NCBI GenBank assembly: GCA_965207805.1
Contig: OZ242312.1
Span: forward strand, 620,001-684,000
Length of the DNA stretch: 64,000 bases
Reading direction: 5' to 3'
DNA from: Palauibacter sp965207805
GTDB lineage: Bacteria; Gemmatimonadota; Gemmatimonadetes; Palauibacterales; Palauibacteraceae
Shown here: positions 8,284-17,220 of the stretch, piece by piece
Position numbering within the stretch: the stretch's first letter is position 1
How the letters are laid out: each line of letters begins with the position of its first letter
The notes under the pieces: model-generated
Told to the model about the DNA's origin: nothing
Databases searched by the model: none
The model's input: only the letters and a program-made list of their open reading frames with translations
Translations under genes and position numbers: made by a program

Positions 8284-8787
8284 TCATCGCGCACGACGGA
8301 TCCCCGCGACAACCGCCAGTGCAATCGCCAGAGTCAGGCAAAGCAAGGAAGCGACTCCCTTGAGCGACGTGAACAGCGAGGCGGCGGCCACCTGCCCCGT
8401 GGAAATGTCGGGGTAGCGCGTCAGCATGAGCACGATCTGGATGTTCTCGCCCAGATCGATCAGCGCCGCCGCAACGGGCAGGTAGGCCAGCCTCCACCAA
8501 CGCTCGGCGGGTCGGCACCGGTACACGAGTCCGGCCAGAAAGCTGGCGTAGAGGACCGGGAACAACGTGTCCAGGGTCACGCTGGCCCACGCATAGACGC
8601 GGCGCCCCGATTCGCCGTAGCCCTCCAGCGCGGCAAGAGCCTCGGCGTACGTGTAGCCATCCCGGACATCAAGCGTCTCGCCACCGATCGGCAGCGCCGG
8701 AAACACCGCCACGAGAAGAACGAGGCCGGAGGCCACGGTGGCGCAAAGCGCCAGCGTCCCGCTGCAAAACTCGAAGTACCTTCTCAT
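8284..8787 (-). CDS. Integral membrane protein of unknown function
   Basis: The 167-residue protein has four likely membrane helices (near LCATVASGLVLLVAVFPAL, TLFPVLYASFLAGLVY, LAYLPVAAALIDLGENIQI and LLCLTLAIALAVVAGI). The second half resembles small uncharacterised membrane proteins with a D-L-G-E-N motif after the third helix. The ATG at 8787 is preferred over an in-frame start at 8865 because the longer version adds an unlikely basic leader, and a GAAGGGA ribosome site precedes 8787. It stands alone on this strand, so context does not help. Confidence 0.65.
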   Translation of the reverse strand: MRRYFEFCSGTLALCATVASGLVLLVAVFPALPIGGETLDVRDGYTYAEALAALEGYGESGRRVYAWASVTLDTLFPVLYASFLAGLVYRCRPAERWWRLAYLPVAAALIDLGENIQIVLMLTRYPDISTGQVAAASLFTSLKGVASLLCLTLAIALAVVAGIRRAR

Positions 8788-8880
8788 GACATCCCTTCGC
8801 GGGACACTGAATCCGGCGGGATGAGCCCGGTGGCGACATCCCGTGGTCTTCGCCGCACCCACCAAAGGTGGAAGCGGGGA

Positions 8881-9243
8881 CTACGGAAGTCCAGCTTCGG
8901 GGATCTGCGGATATGGTGGCTCCACAACGGCTCCCGCACGCGGTTCGACAGGCCCGTGCGCCCCGCGCGGGAATCCCGCCGATTGACCCCAGTTTCCCCG
9001 CTTTGTCGGCCCGGTCCAGCAAGGTCCAGTCCAACGGCAGGAAACGCAGATCGTGCAGTCCTGTAAACAGTTAGACGATTTCCTGTCGGGATATTGGATT
9101 CTGGCGACCCGCTGGGCCAGCGCCTGTCCGCGTCGTCCGAGATAGAAGTTGTGGGCGCCCACGACGCCGAACACCACGAGGAGAATGTACGCCACGAGCG
9201 GCGTCTGCTTCTTCGCTTCGTATTCGACCATCCGACGATCCAT
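8881..9243 (-). pseudogene. Decayed TM2-domain protein
   Basis: The first 40 residues are good TM2 domain: KKQTPLVAYILLVVFGVVGA followed by HNFYLGRRGQALAQ. TM2 proteins then have a second membrane helix. Here the frame turns into a polar, Cys- and Pro-rich tail with no second helix, so the gene looks cut or frameshifted shortly after base 9120. The start at 9243 has a strong ribosome site (GGAGGAAGGACG before ATG), which suggests the upstream part was functional until recently. It is divergent from proC. Confidence 0.5.
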
Positions 9244-9439
9244 CGTCCTTCCTCCGTTTTCTGCAGGGGATACTGCCAATGTCGCTACACCGCCGCGGCC
9301 CCGCGACACCGGCGCGCCGCTCGGACGGCAACGCCTTGCGGGTCGTGCGGCCCTCGGGCGACAATGCGCCTCGCACCGGCCCGGGCCGGTGCCGGTCCCG
9401 CGCGGATCTCACTTCCGTAACACGCGAATAGGCCTGGAT

Positions 9440-10264
9440 ATGCGCCAATCGAAATCGTCCGCGAGCGTCGCCATCCTGGGCGCCGGGAATATCGGGCGCG
9501 CCATCGCCGAGGGGCTCGTGGCCGCGGGCTCGCACGCTCCGGCGGAGGTCCACGTCACGCGCCGCCACACGGAGCGGATCGCGGATCTCGCGGAACGGGG
9601 GTTCCGGGTGTCGTCCGACAACCCGGGCGCCGTGACGGCCTGCGACACGGTGATCGTCGCGGTCCAGCCGCAGGCCCTCGACGCGGTACTGATGGAAATC
9701 GCGCCGCACCTGGACGCCGGGCACCATCTCCTCGTGTCCGTGGTCTCGGGGGCATCGATCGCGGCGATTCGCCGGCACGTGGGCCCGGACGTGGCGATCG
9801 TTCGCGCCATGCCCAACACGGCGGTCGCGCTGCGCGAGTCGATGACGTGCCTCGCGGCGGAGTCCGCCCACGCCGGCGCCCTCGACCGGGTGGCGGAGTT
9901 GTTCCGGGCCGTCGGGGCCACGCTCGTCGTCGAGGAGGAACACATGGTCCCCGCCACCGCGCTCTGCGCCTGCGGCGTGGCGTTCTTCCTGCGGGCGGTG
10001 CGCGCCGCCTGCCAGGGCGGCATCGAGATCGGTTTCCACCCCGACGAGGCGCTCCGGATGGCGGCCCAGACCGCGCTCGGAGCCGCGGCCCTCGTCAGGG
10101 ATCAGGGCCGTCACCCCGAGCGCGAGATCGACAGCGTGACGACGCCACGAGGCTGCACGATCGCCGGCCTCAACGAGATGGAGCACCGCGGGTTTTCGTC
10201 CGCCTTCATCAAGGGAATTACGACCTCTGCGGTGAAGGCGGAGTCGCTCTACGCCGATGACTGA
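9440..10264 (+). CDS. proC: Pyrroline-5-carboxylate reductase
   Basis: It reduces pyrroline-5-carboxylate to proline with NAD(P)H, the last step of proline synthesis, in the cytoplasm. The 274-residue length is normal for the family. The N-terminal Rossmann fold has AILGAGNIGRAIAEGLVAAG. The family signature appears as VVSGASIAAIRRHVG and VRAMPNTAVALRESMT. The C-terminal dimerisation domain contains VTTPRGCTIAGLNEME, close to the usual V-T-S-P-G-G-T motif. The ATG at 9440 is used because the protein starts directly with the nucleotide-binding fold. The next gene begins 12 bases after the stop. Confidence 0.9.
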   Translation: MRQSKSSASVAILGAGNIGRAIAEGLVAAGSHAPAEVHVTRRHTERIADLAERGFRVSSDNPGAVTACDTVIVAVQPQALDAVLMEIAPHLDAGHHLLVSVVSGASIAAIRRHVGPDVAIVRAMPNTAVALRESMTCLAAESAHAGALDRVAELFRAVGATLVVEEEHMVPATALCACGVAFFLRAVRAACQGGIEIGFHPDEALRMAAQTALGAAALVRDQGRHPEREIDSVTTPRGCTIAGLNEMEHRGFSSAFIKGITTSAVKAESLYADD

Positions 10265-10276
10265 GCGCGTCCCGCC

Positions 10277-11479
10277 GTGACCGCACAGACGCTCTATATC
10301 GTCGCCGTCCTGTGTCTCGTCATCGCGGGGACGGAGTGGCTCGTGCGCCGGAGCTTCCTGCGGCACGGCGGCACCGCGCTGATGGTCATCATCTTCACCG
10401 CGATCATCGCGAACTTCGGCCTGCTTCCGACCTCCTCGACCGATCTGGACCCAGTTCCGGCCTACGACTCGATCTTCGGCACGGTCGCCCCACTCGCGAT
10501 CGTGTGGCTCCTCCTGAAGGTCAACCTGCGCGACATCCTCCGCGCCGGGCTGCCGATCATCACGCTCTTTCTCATCGGGTCGCTGGGGACCGTGGCCGGC
10601 GTGATCGCGGGCATGGCCCTCGTGGACGGGCCGGAGCGGATCGGTCCTCTGTTCGGGCCGCTGGGCGGAATGTTCACGGGCACCTACACGGGCGGCAGCG
10701 TGAACTTCAACGCGGTCGCGCTCCGATACGACGTCATGCGCGAGGGCGTGCTGTTCGGCGGCGCGTCGGCCGTGGACTCGATCATGACGACGGTGTGGAT
10801 GGCCGCGACGATCGCGATTCCCCGCTGGCTGCGGCCGCACTGGCCGAAGTCCCGCTGGAGCCTCGGCGGGCCGGCCGACGCGGCGCCGGGTTCCGCCGAC
10901 CGGGCCCCGGACCTCGGAGTCGACGAGGACACCGAGCGCGTGCATCCGGTCGATATGGCCCTCGTCCTCGCGATCGGTTTCGGGACGCTGTGGGCTTCAC
11001 AGCGGCTGGAGGCCTGGACCGCGGCCATGGGGTTCCCGATTCCCGACATCCTGATCCTCACGGTGATCGCCCTCATCCTCGCCCAGTTCCGGGCCATCAC
11101 GGACCTCGCCGGAAGCCGGACGCTGGGCCTGTTCTCCGTCTACCTCTTCCTGTGCGTGATCGGGGCCCACTGTGACGTACGAGCGCTGGCCGACATCGGC
11201 CCGCTCGGTCTCGCGCTCCTCGTCTTCACCTTCACGATCATCGTCGTGCACGGGCTCATCACCTTCGGCGCGGCCCGCCTCCTCCGGCTCGACGTGGACA
11301 TTGCGGCCGTCGCGTCCCAGGCGAACGTCGGCGGCGGCACCTCCGCCCTCGCGCTGGCGCGCAGCCTCGGCCGCGGCGATCTCGTGCTCCCGGCCGTCCT
11401 GATCGGGTCGCTGGGCAACGCCGTGGGCACCTTCCTCGGACTGTGGGTCGCGCGCATGCTCCCTGCGTTGCTCGGATGA
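10277..11479 (+). CDS. DUF819-family membrane protein (putative transporter)
   Basis: The 400-residue protein has about ten or more hydrophobic helices and the Gly-rich membrane segments GGMFTGTYTGGSVNFNAVA and ASQANVGGGTSALALARSLG, which match the DUF819 family. Members are predicted inner-membrane transporters of unknown substrate. A polar loop of about 60 residues (near 190-230) splits the two halves. It starts with GTG 12 bases after proC, so the two may be co-transcribed. The stop at 11479 overlaps a possible ATG of the next gene by 4 bases. Confidence 0.8.
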   Translation: MTAQTLYIVAVLCLVIAGTEWLVRRSFLRHGGTALMVIIFTAIIANFGLLPTSSTDLDPVPAYDSIFGTVAPLAIVWLLLKVNLRDILRAGLPIITLFLIGSLGTVAGVIAGMALVDGPERIGPLFGPLGGMFTGTYTGGSVNFNAVALRYDVMREGVLFGGASAVDSIMTTVWMAATIAIPRWLRPHWPKSRWSLGGPADAAPGSADRAPDLGVDEDTERVHPVDMALVLAIGFGTLWASQRLEAWTAAMGFPIPDILILTVIALILAQFRAITDLAGSRTLGLFSVYLFLCVIGAHCDVRALADIGPLGLALLVFTFTIIVVHGLITFGAARLLRLDVDIAAVASQANVGGGTSALALARSLGRGDLVLPAVLIGSLGNAVGTFLGLWVARMLPALLG

Positions 11480-11508
11480 AACGGATTCTCGAACGGAGGG
11501 CCCTCCGC

Positions 11509-12193
11509 ATGCGGTTCCGAACGCTGATCGCCATCTCCGCCGCCGTCGTCTCGGCCCTCACCTCGACCGTTTCCGGAACGGCGGCCCAGACCTATGACCT
11601 CGTCCTCTCGGGCGGGCGCGTGATGGATCCCGAGTCCGGCCTCGACGCGGTACGACACGTCGGGATCCGCCACAGGACGATCGCCGCGATTTCAGAGTCT
11701 CCGCTGGACGGCGAGACGGTGGTCGACGTGTCCGGTCTCGTCGTCGCGCCGGGCTTCATCGACCTCCACGCCCACGGCCAGGACCTCTTCTCGAGCCGGC
11801 TTCAGGCGCGGGACGGAGTCACTACCGCGCTCGAACTGGAGAGCGGCACCGGCGACGTGGAGGAGTGGTACGCGAGCCGCGAAGGGAAGGCCGCGATCCA
11901 CTACGGCGCCACGGCCTCGCATGGGGCGGCCCGCCGACTCGCCCTCGGCGGGCAGCGGCAAGCGGTCCGGCTCGCGGCCGACCTCGAGCAGGTCGCGGTG
12001 ATGGAGAACCGGCTGCGCGAAGAACTGGGACGCGGAGCGCTCGGCCTCGGCTTTGGCATCCAGTACACGCCCGGGGCGCGACGCGAGGAGATCCACCGGA
12101 TGTTCCAGCTCGCGGCGGACGAGGGGGTGACGAACTTCGTCCACATCCGCTACGCCGGACTCGTCGAGCCCGGAAGCTCGGTCGAGGCGGTGC
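11509..12193 (+). pseudogene. D-aminoacylase-like amidohydrolase, N-terminal part before a frameshift
   Basis: This is the first half of an exported metal-dependent amidohydrolase related to N-acyl-D-amino-acid deacylases. A signal peptide (FRTLIAISAAVVSALTSTVS, then GTAAQ) is followed by the beta-sandwich (YDLVLSGGRVMDPESGLDAV) and the metal motif GFIDLHAHGQD. The start at 11509 has GGAGGG 8 bases upstream. An alternative ATG at 11476 overlaps the DUF819 stop. At GTG-C-ATG (12190-12196) one extra base, the C at 12193, shifts the frame. Removing it joins the segment to the next entry as VEAVMEMIANAAS. Without that correction the frame runs on to 12768 as nonsense. Confidence 0.7.
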
Positions 12194-12940
12194 ATGGAGA
12201 TGATCGCGAACGCGGCGTCGACCGGGGCCGGGGTCCACATCGTGCACATCGGATCGAGCGGCCTCGGGCAGGTGCCGACGCTTCTGAGCCTGATCGAGGG
12301 AGCCCAGGCGCGCGGATTGGACGTGACGACCGAGGTCTATCCCTACACGGCGGCCTCCACCGACATCCGGGCCGCCATCTTCGACCCGGGCTGGCGGGAG
12401 CGGCTCGGGGGCGACTACGGCGACATCGAGTGGGACGCGACGGGCGAACGGCTGACGGAAGAGACGTTCAACGAGCGGCGAGAGATGGGTGGTCGGATCA
12501 TCGCGCACATCATTCCTCGGGAAATGTTCGAACTGGCGCTCGCCCACCCCGCCGTGATGGTGGCGAGCGACGGCGTTCCGTTCGTCAACGGTCAGGGACA
12601 TCCGCGCGGGGCAGGGACCTTCGCCCGCGTGCTCGGCCGCTATGTGCGCGAGGAGGGTCTCATCACGCTCATGGATGCGATCCGGAAGATGACGCTGATG
12701 CCGGCGCAGCGGCTCGACGCCTATGTGCCGCAGATGGCGGACAAGGGCCGGATCCGGGTCGGGGCTGACGCCGACATCACGGTGTTCGATCCGGCCACGG
12801 TCATCGACAACGCGACCTTCCAGGCGCCCACGCAGCCGTCGTCAGGGATCGAGCACGTGCTCGTCGCAGGCACCTTCGTGGTCCGCGACGCGGAACTCAT
12901 CGAGACCGCCTTCCCCGGTCAGGCCATTCGTCGCGACTGA
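12194..12940 (+). pseudogene. D-aminoacylase-like amidohydrolase, C-terminal part after the frameshift
   Basis: This frame carries the rest of the barrel: VHIVHIGSSGLGQVPTLL, the segment DVTTEVYPYTAASTD, the catalytic-Asp region PAVMVASDGVPFVNGQGH and the closing sandwich GRIRVGADADITVFDPATV, all expected in D-aminoacylase relatives. An ATG at its first base could allow re-initiation, but no ribosome site is visible and the fragment lacks the HxH metal motif. It is best read as the second half of the gene starting at 11509. A one-base sequencing error or a real recent inactivation are both possible. Confidence 0.7.
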
Positions 12941-12949
12941 CTCTCCAGC

Positions 12950-13795
12950 TCACGCGGGGGCGCCGGCCTCGGCGCCGACGCGTGCCAGCCGGCCCGATAT
13001 CTCCCGCAGCCGCAACCACTGCTGGTAGTAGAAGGGGAGGGCCATCAGCGATTCCACGAACTGGAAGACGTACATGACGATGGCGAACACGGCGCCGTAC
13101 TCGACGGTGCGCTGCGCCGAGACTCCGACCGCGAACACCAGCAGGCCCATCATGAACACCCAATTGATGCCGAAGGTGCCGGCCTCGAGGTCGGAGAGCC
13201 GGATATTCCACCGCGTCATGGCGCGCAGGTGCTTGCCGAGGCGGACGGGATCGCCGCTGTCGACGGCATCGACCTGTCGCTCGTGCTCATCGTTGAGCCC
13301 CTCGTTGTAGCGCGTCGTCAGCTTTCCCGTGAGCGCGTACAGGATGCCCGTGGCGACGGCGACGGCGACGCATCCCAGAAACACCGGAACGTTCAGCGTC
13401 GAGAGGATCACGATGGTGCCGGCAAGCCCAATGGTGCTCGTGATGAGCTGGGGGAGGGAGTGTTCGAAGAACTCGACGATCTCCCGGAGCATCCCGAGCC
13501 GCGCCGTCCGGGTCGAAGTGCTGCGCTCAGCGGCGGGAGCGACCATCTCCTCGCCCAGCCGGACATAGATGCCGGCGTACGCGCGGCTGTCGACGACCCG
13601 GCGGCCGATCGCGATGAAGATCGTCCCGATCCCGAGTCCCGCGAGTTCGTACAGGCCCCGGGGCGAGCCCGAGAGGACGCCGTCGATGGCCCGGCCGATG
13701 ACGAGCGGGAAGAGCAGCCAGCCCGCGGACTCCAGCACCACCATCGAGAGCGTGAGGGTGAGGCGTCCGGCGAACCGCTTCAGGAGCATGTGCAT
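12950..13795 (-). CDS. ABC transporter six-helix membrane domain protein without ATPase
   Basis: The 281-residue protein is a single ABC-type transmembrane domain. Helices include LTLSMVVLESAGWLLFPLVI, LAGLGIGTIFIAIGRRVV, LITSTIGLAGTIVILSTL and VFLGCVAVAVATGILYAL. It resembles the ABC_membrane_3 type of stand-alone membrane domains. No nucleotide-binding domain is encoded in it or next to it, so it either pairs with a distant ATPase or does not pump. The ATG at 13795 follows AGAGGG. It is convergent with the broken amidohydrolase (10 bases apart) and divergent from the large BNR gene. Confidence 0.75.
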   Translation of the reverse strand: MHMLLKRFAGRLTLTLSMVVLESAGWLLFPLVIGRAIDGVLSGSPRGLYELAGLGIGTIFIAIGRRVVDSRAYAGIYVRLGEEMVAPAAERSTSTRTARLGMLREIVEFFEHSLPQLITSTIGLAGTIVILSTLNVPVFLGCVAVAVATGILYALTGKLTTRYNEGLNDEHERQVDAVDSGDPVRLGKHLRAMTRWNIRLSDLEAGTFGINWVFMMGLLVFAVGVSAQRTVEYGAVFAIVMYVFQFVESLMALPFYYQQWLRLREISGRLARVGAEAGAPA

Positions 13796-13910
13796 GAACC
13801 CTCTCTTCTGTCGGTGGCGTCGGGACGCGGTGTATTCTTCGCGCCCCAATCGCGCCCAATATGAACCGGGTCGGCGCGACGCCGACATCCCAGCGCGGAG
13901 GTTCGCTCCC

Positions 13911-16900
13911 ATGCGGTCGATCGACACGAGAACACTCAACCCATCCTCCCCGCGACGCGCGCGGCGTCTTCTTCTGACGCTGGTACTTGTCGCACCGGCG
14001 GCGGAGGCGCGGGCAGCGGGATTACTCGCGCAGGAGAGCGGCGCCGACGACGAAGCCGCGCTCTACCAGTCGATGCGGTGGCGCAGTGTGGGCCCGTTCC
14101 GTGGCGGTCGGTCGGTCGCCGCGGCCGGAGTCCCCGACGACCGACTCACCTACTACATGGGGACGGCCGGCGGCGGGGTGTGGAAGACCTCCGATGCCGG
14201 CATCAGCTGGCATCCCGTGACGGACGGTTTCGTGAGCACGTCGTCCGTGGGCGCGGTGGCCGTCGCGGAGTCGGATCCCAATGTCGTGTATGTCGGGATG
14301 GGCGAGCACTCGATCCGCGGCGTCACGACCTCGCACGGCGACGGCGTCTACCGCTCGACGGATGCGGGTCGCACGTGGACGCACATGGGCCTCGCCCCAA
14401 CCCGCGTGATCTCCCGCATCCGGGTGCATCCGGAAGATCCGGATCTCGTCTACGTCGCCGCGCAGGGGTCGCCCTTCGCGCCGTCACCGGAGCGGGGGAT
14501 CTATCGCTCGGCGGACGGGGGAGAGACCTGGGAACTCGTCCTCCACGTGGACGAGAACACGGGAGCCTCGGACCTCGCGATGGACCGCACGAACCCGCGC
14601 ATCCTCTACGCCTCCATGTGGGACCACGACCGCGAGCCGTGGTACATCCGCAGCGGCGGTCCCGGCTCCGGCTTCTGGAAGTCGACGGATGGCGGGGACA
14701 CATGGGAGGAGATCAATGCGGGTCTGCCCGATCTCATGGGGAAGACGGCGATCGACGTGTCGCCGGCCGACCCCGACCGCGTGTGGGCGCTGATCGAAGC
14801 GGACGAGGACGTGGACGGCGTCTACCGCTCGGACGACGGAGGGAACAGCTGGTCCCTGGTGAGTTCCGAACGCCAGCTCCGGGGCCGGGCCTGGTACTAC
14901 ATCGAGATCTACGCCGACCCGCAGGACCGCGAGACCGTCTACGTGATGAACTCGCCCTTCCTCAAGTCGATCGACGGCGGGCGGACCTGGGAGACGATCC
15001 AGACGCCGCACGTCGATCACCACGACCTGTGGATCAACCCGTTCGACAGCCAGGTCATGCTATCCGCCAACGACGGGGGAGGGACGGTCACCTTCAACGG
15101 GGGCGAGACCTGGTCCACGCAGGAGAACCAGCCCACGGCGCAGATCTACCGGCTCGCGGTCGACAACCAGTTCCCGTACCGGATGTACGGGGGACAGCAG
15201 GACAACACGAGCGTGGGCATGCTGGGCTGGGCGACGCACTCGGGCGGCCTCGGCTGGAAGGACTGGATCGACGCGGGGGGCGGGGAATCGGCCTGGGTCG
15301 CCTTCGATCCCGACAACCCGCGCTACCTGTACGCGACCTCGATCCAGGGGATCATCACGGAGCTGGACACGGAACTCGGCTCCGCGCGCAGCGTGCAGGC
15401 GTACCCGCAGTTCCAGCTCGGGATGGACGCCGAGGATATGCGCTACCGCTGGAACTGGAACGGGCCGGTCGTCGTGTCGCCGCACGATCCGCGCGTGATC
15501 TACCACGGAGCGCAGCATCTGCTGCGGTCGCGCGACCGCGGGGTGACGTGGGAGGAGATCTCCCCCGATCTCACGCGGAACGAGCCGGAGAAGCACGTCG
15601 CGGCGGGCGGGCCGTTCACGAACGAGGCGGCGGGCGGCGAGGTCTACAACACGATCATGGCGATGGCGGAGTCGCCGCTGGAGGCGGGGACCATCTGGGT
15701 GGGAGCGGACGACGGCCTCGTCCACGTCACGCGCGACAACGGGGAGACGTGGACGGACGTCACGCCGGAAGGGATGCCCGAGGGGATGGTGAATTCTCTC
15801 GACCCGTCGCCGCACGAGCCGGGTGGCGCCTACATCACGCTCGCCCGCTACAAGTTCGACGACTTCGCGCCGTACATCTACAAGACCGTGGACCACGGCG
15901 AGAGCTGGGAGCGCATCGACGCCGGGATCGGGGCCGACCGGCCCGACGCATGGGCCCGGGTCGTGCGCGAGGATCCCGGGCGCCGGGGGCTGCTCTACGC
16001 CGGGACCGAACTCGGGATGTACGTGAGCTTCGATGACGGGGCGTCGTGGCGGAGCCTCGCTCTGAACATGCCCCTCACGCAGATCACCGATCTGCAGGTG
16101 CAGGCGGGGGATCTTGCCGTGGCGACGCAGGGGCGCGGCTTCTGGGTGCTGGACGATCTCTCTCCGCTGCGGCAACAGGTGGACGCCGAGGCGGCGGACG
16201 GGCACCACCTGTACACGCCCTCCACGGCGTACCGCGTGAACGCGGGACTGGGCGGCCCCGTGGGTCCGACGACATCGGGACAGAACAAGACGGCGGGCGT
16301 GGCGATCGACTACGTCGTGCGCCCCGCGCCGGGGGACTCGGGAGCCGAGGAAACGACGGACTCGGCGGGGGCCTCGGAGGACATCTCGCTAGTGCTGGAG
16401 ATCCTCGATGGGGCGGGCGCGGTGATCCGCGCGTTCACAACGGATACGGCGATGACGGCCTCGGGTGTCCGGCGCTCCCGCGCACCCGCCGCCCCGGGTC
16501 ACAATCGGGTGTTCTGGGACCTGCGCGTGGAGAGCGGGCCGCGGGTCACGGAATCGTACACGTTCTTCGGGGACGCGCAGGGGTATCGCGTCATGCCGGG
16601 GACATACAGCGCCCGCCTTACGGTGGGCGACGCGCCGGCGCAGACCCGGTCGTTCGAAGTGCGGGGGGATCCGCGGATATCGGCTTCGGCGACGGATTTT
16701 GCCGCAAACGGGCGCTTCCTGGAGTCCGTGTTCGGGGCGATCGTGGACCTCCACGTCGGGCTGAACGACATCCGGGACGTGCGCGCGCAGGTGAACGAAG
16801 TGGCCGGTCAGGCGGCGGAGGCCGGCCTCGCGGGGGCCGGGGCGCTCGAAGCGGCGGGCGCCGCGCTCGCGGATTCGATCACGGTGCTGGAGGACCGGCT

Positions 16901-17177
16901 GTTCCAGAAGCGGCGTGCGGCGCAACAGGACATGGTTGCCTACGAGGGGCTGCTGAACATGCAGTTGACGGCGCTCATGGGTGAGGTCGACGGCTCCGAC
17001 CTTCCCCCTCGCGCCGGAGTGCTGGAGCGCTGGAGCGATCTGGAGACCGAGTGGGTCGCGGAGGAAGCCGCGCTCTCGCGGGTGCTCGGCGATATGCTCG
17101 ACGCGTTCAACCAGCTCGCCCGGGATTCGGGCGTCCCGGCGGTCATCACCCGGAGCCGTCCACGCGCCGTCTCCTGA
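13911..17177 (+). CDS. Exported BNR-repeat (sortilin/VPS10-like) protein
   Basis: The 1088-residue protein starts with a signal peptide (ARRLLLTLVLVAPAAEARAA). Two seven-bladed beta-propellers follow, visible as about eleven Asp-box motifs such as STDAGRTWTHMG, SADGGETWEL, STDGGDTWEEI, SIDGGRTWETI, TRDNGETWTD and TVDHGESWERI. It lacks the catalytic residues of a true sialidase. Databases often call such proteins glycosyl hydrolase or sortilin-like. The last 200 residues form a jelly-roll and a helical tail (FQKRRAAQQDM). Its likely place is the periplasm or cell surface. Substrate unknown. A paralogue is at 57912-61109. Confidence 0.8.
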   Translation: MRSIDTRTLNPSSPRRARRLLLTLVLVAPAAEARAAGLLAQESGADDEAALYQSMRWRSVGPFRGGRSVAAAGVPDDRLTYYMGTAGGGVWKTSDAGISWHPVTDGFVSTSSVGAVAVAESDPNVVYVGMGEHSIRGVTTSHGDGVYRSTDAGRTWTHMGLAPTRVISRIRVHPEDPDLVYVAAQGSPFAPSPERGIYRSADGGETWELVLHVDENTGASDLAMDRTNPRILYASMWDHDREPWYIRSGGPGSGFWKSTDGGDTWEEINAGLPDLMGKTAIDVSPADPDRVWALIEADEDVDGVYRSDDGGNSWSLVSSERQLRGRAWYYIEIYADPQDRETVYVMNSPFLKSIDGGRTWETIQTPHVDHHDLWINPFDSQVMLSANDGGGTVTFNGGETWSTQENQPTAQIYRLAVDNQFPYRMYGGQQDNTSVGMLGWATHSGGLGWKDWIDAGGGESAWVAFDPDNPRYLYATSIQGIITELDTELGSARSVQAYPQFQLGMDAEDMRYRWNWNGPVVVSPHDPRVIYHGAQHLLRSRDRGVTWEEISPDLTRNEPEKHVAAGGPFTNEAAGGEVYNTIMAMAESPLEAGTIWVGADDGLVHVTRDNGETWTDVTPEGMPEGMVNSLDPSPHEPGGAYITLARYKFDDFAPYIYKTVDHGESWERIDAGIGADRPDAWARVVREDPGRRGLLYAGTELGMYVSFDDGASWRSLALNMPLTQITDLQVQAGDLAVATQGRGFWVLDDLSPLRQQVDAEAADGHHLYTPSTAYRVNAGLGGPVGPTTSGQNKTAGVAIDYVVRPAPGDSGAEETTDSAGASEDISLVLEILDGAGAVIRAFTTDTAMTASGVRRSRAPAAPGHNRVFWDLRVESGPRVTESYTFFGDAQGYRVMPGTYSARLTVGDAPAQTRSFEVRGDPRISASATDFAANGRFLESVFGAIVDLHVGLNDIRDVRAQVNEVAGQAAEAGLAGAGALEAAGAALADSITVLEDRLFQKRRAAQQDMVAYEGLLNMQLTALMGEVDGSDLPPRAGVLERWSDLETEWVAEEAALSRVLGDMLDAFNQLARDSGVPAVITRSRPRAVS

Positions 17178-17220
17178 GCCACGCACCGCGCGCCGTGCCA
17201 CGAATCGCGCCGAGGAGCGT

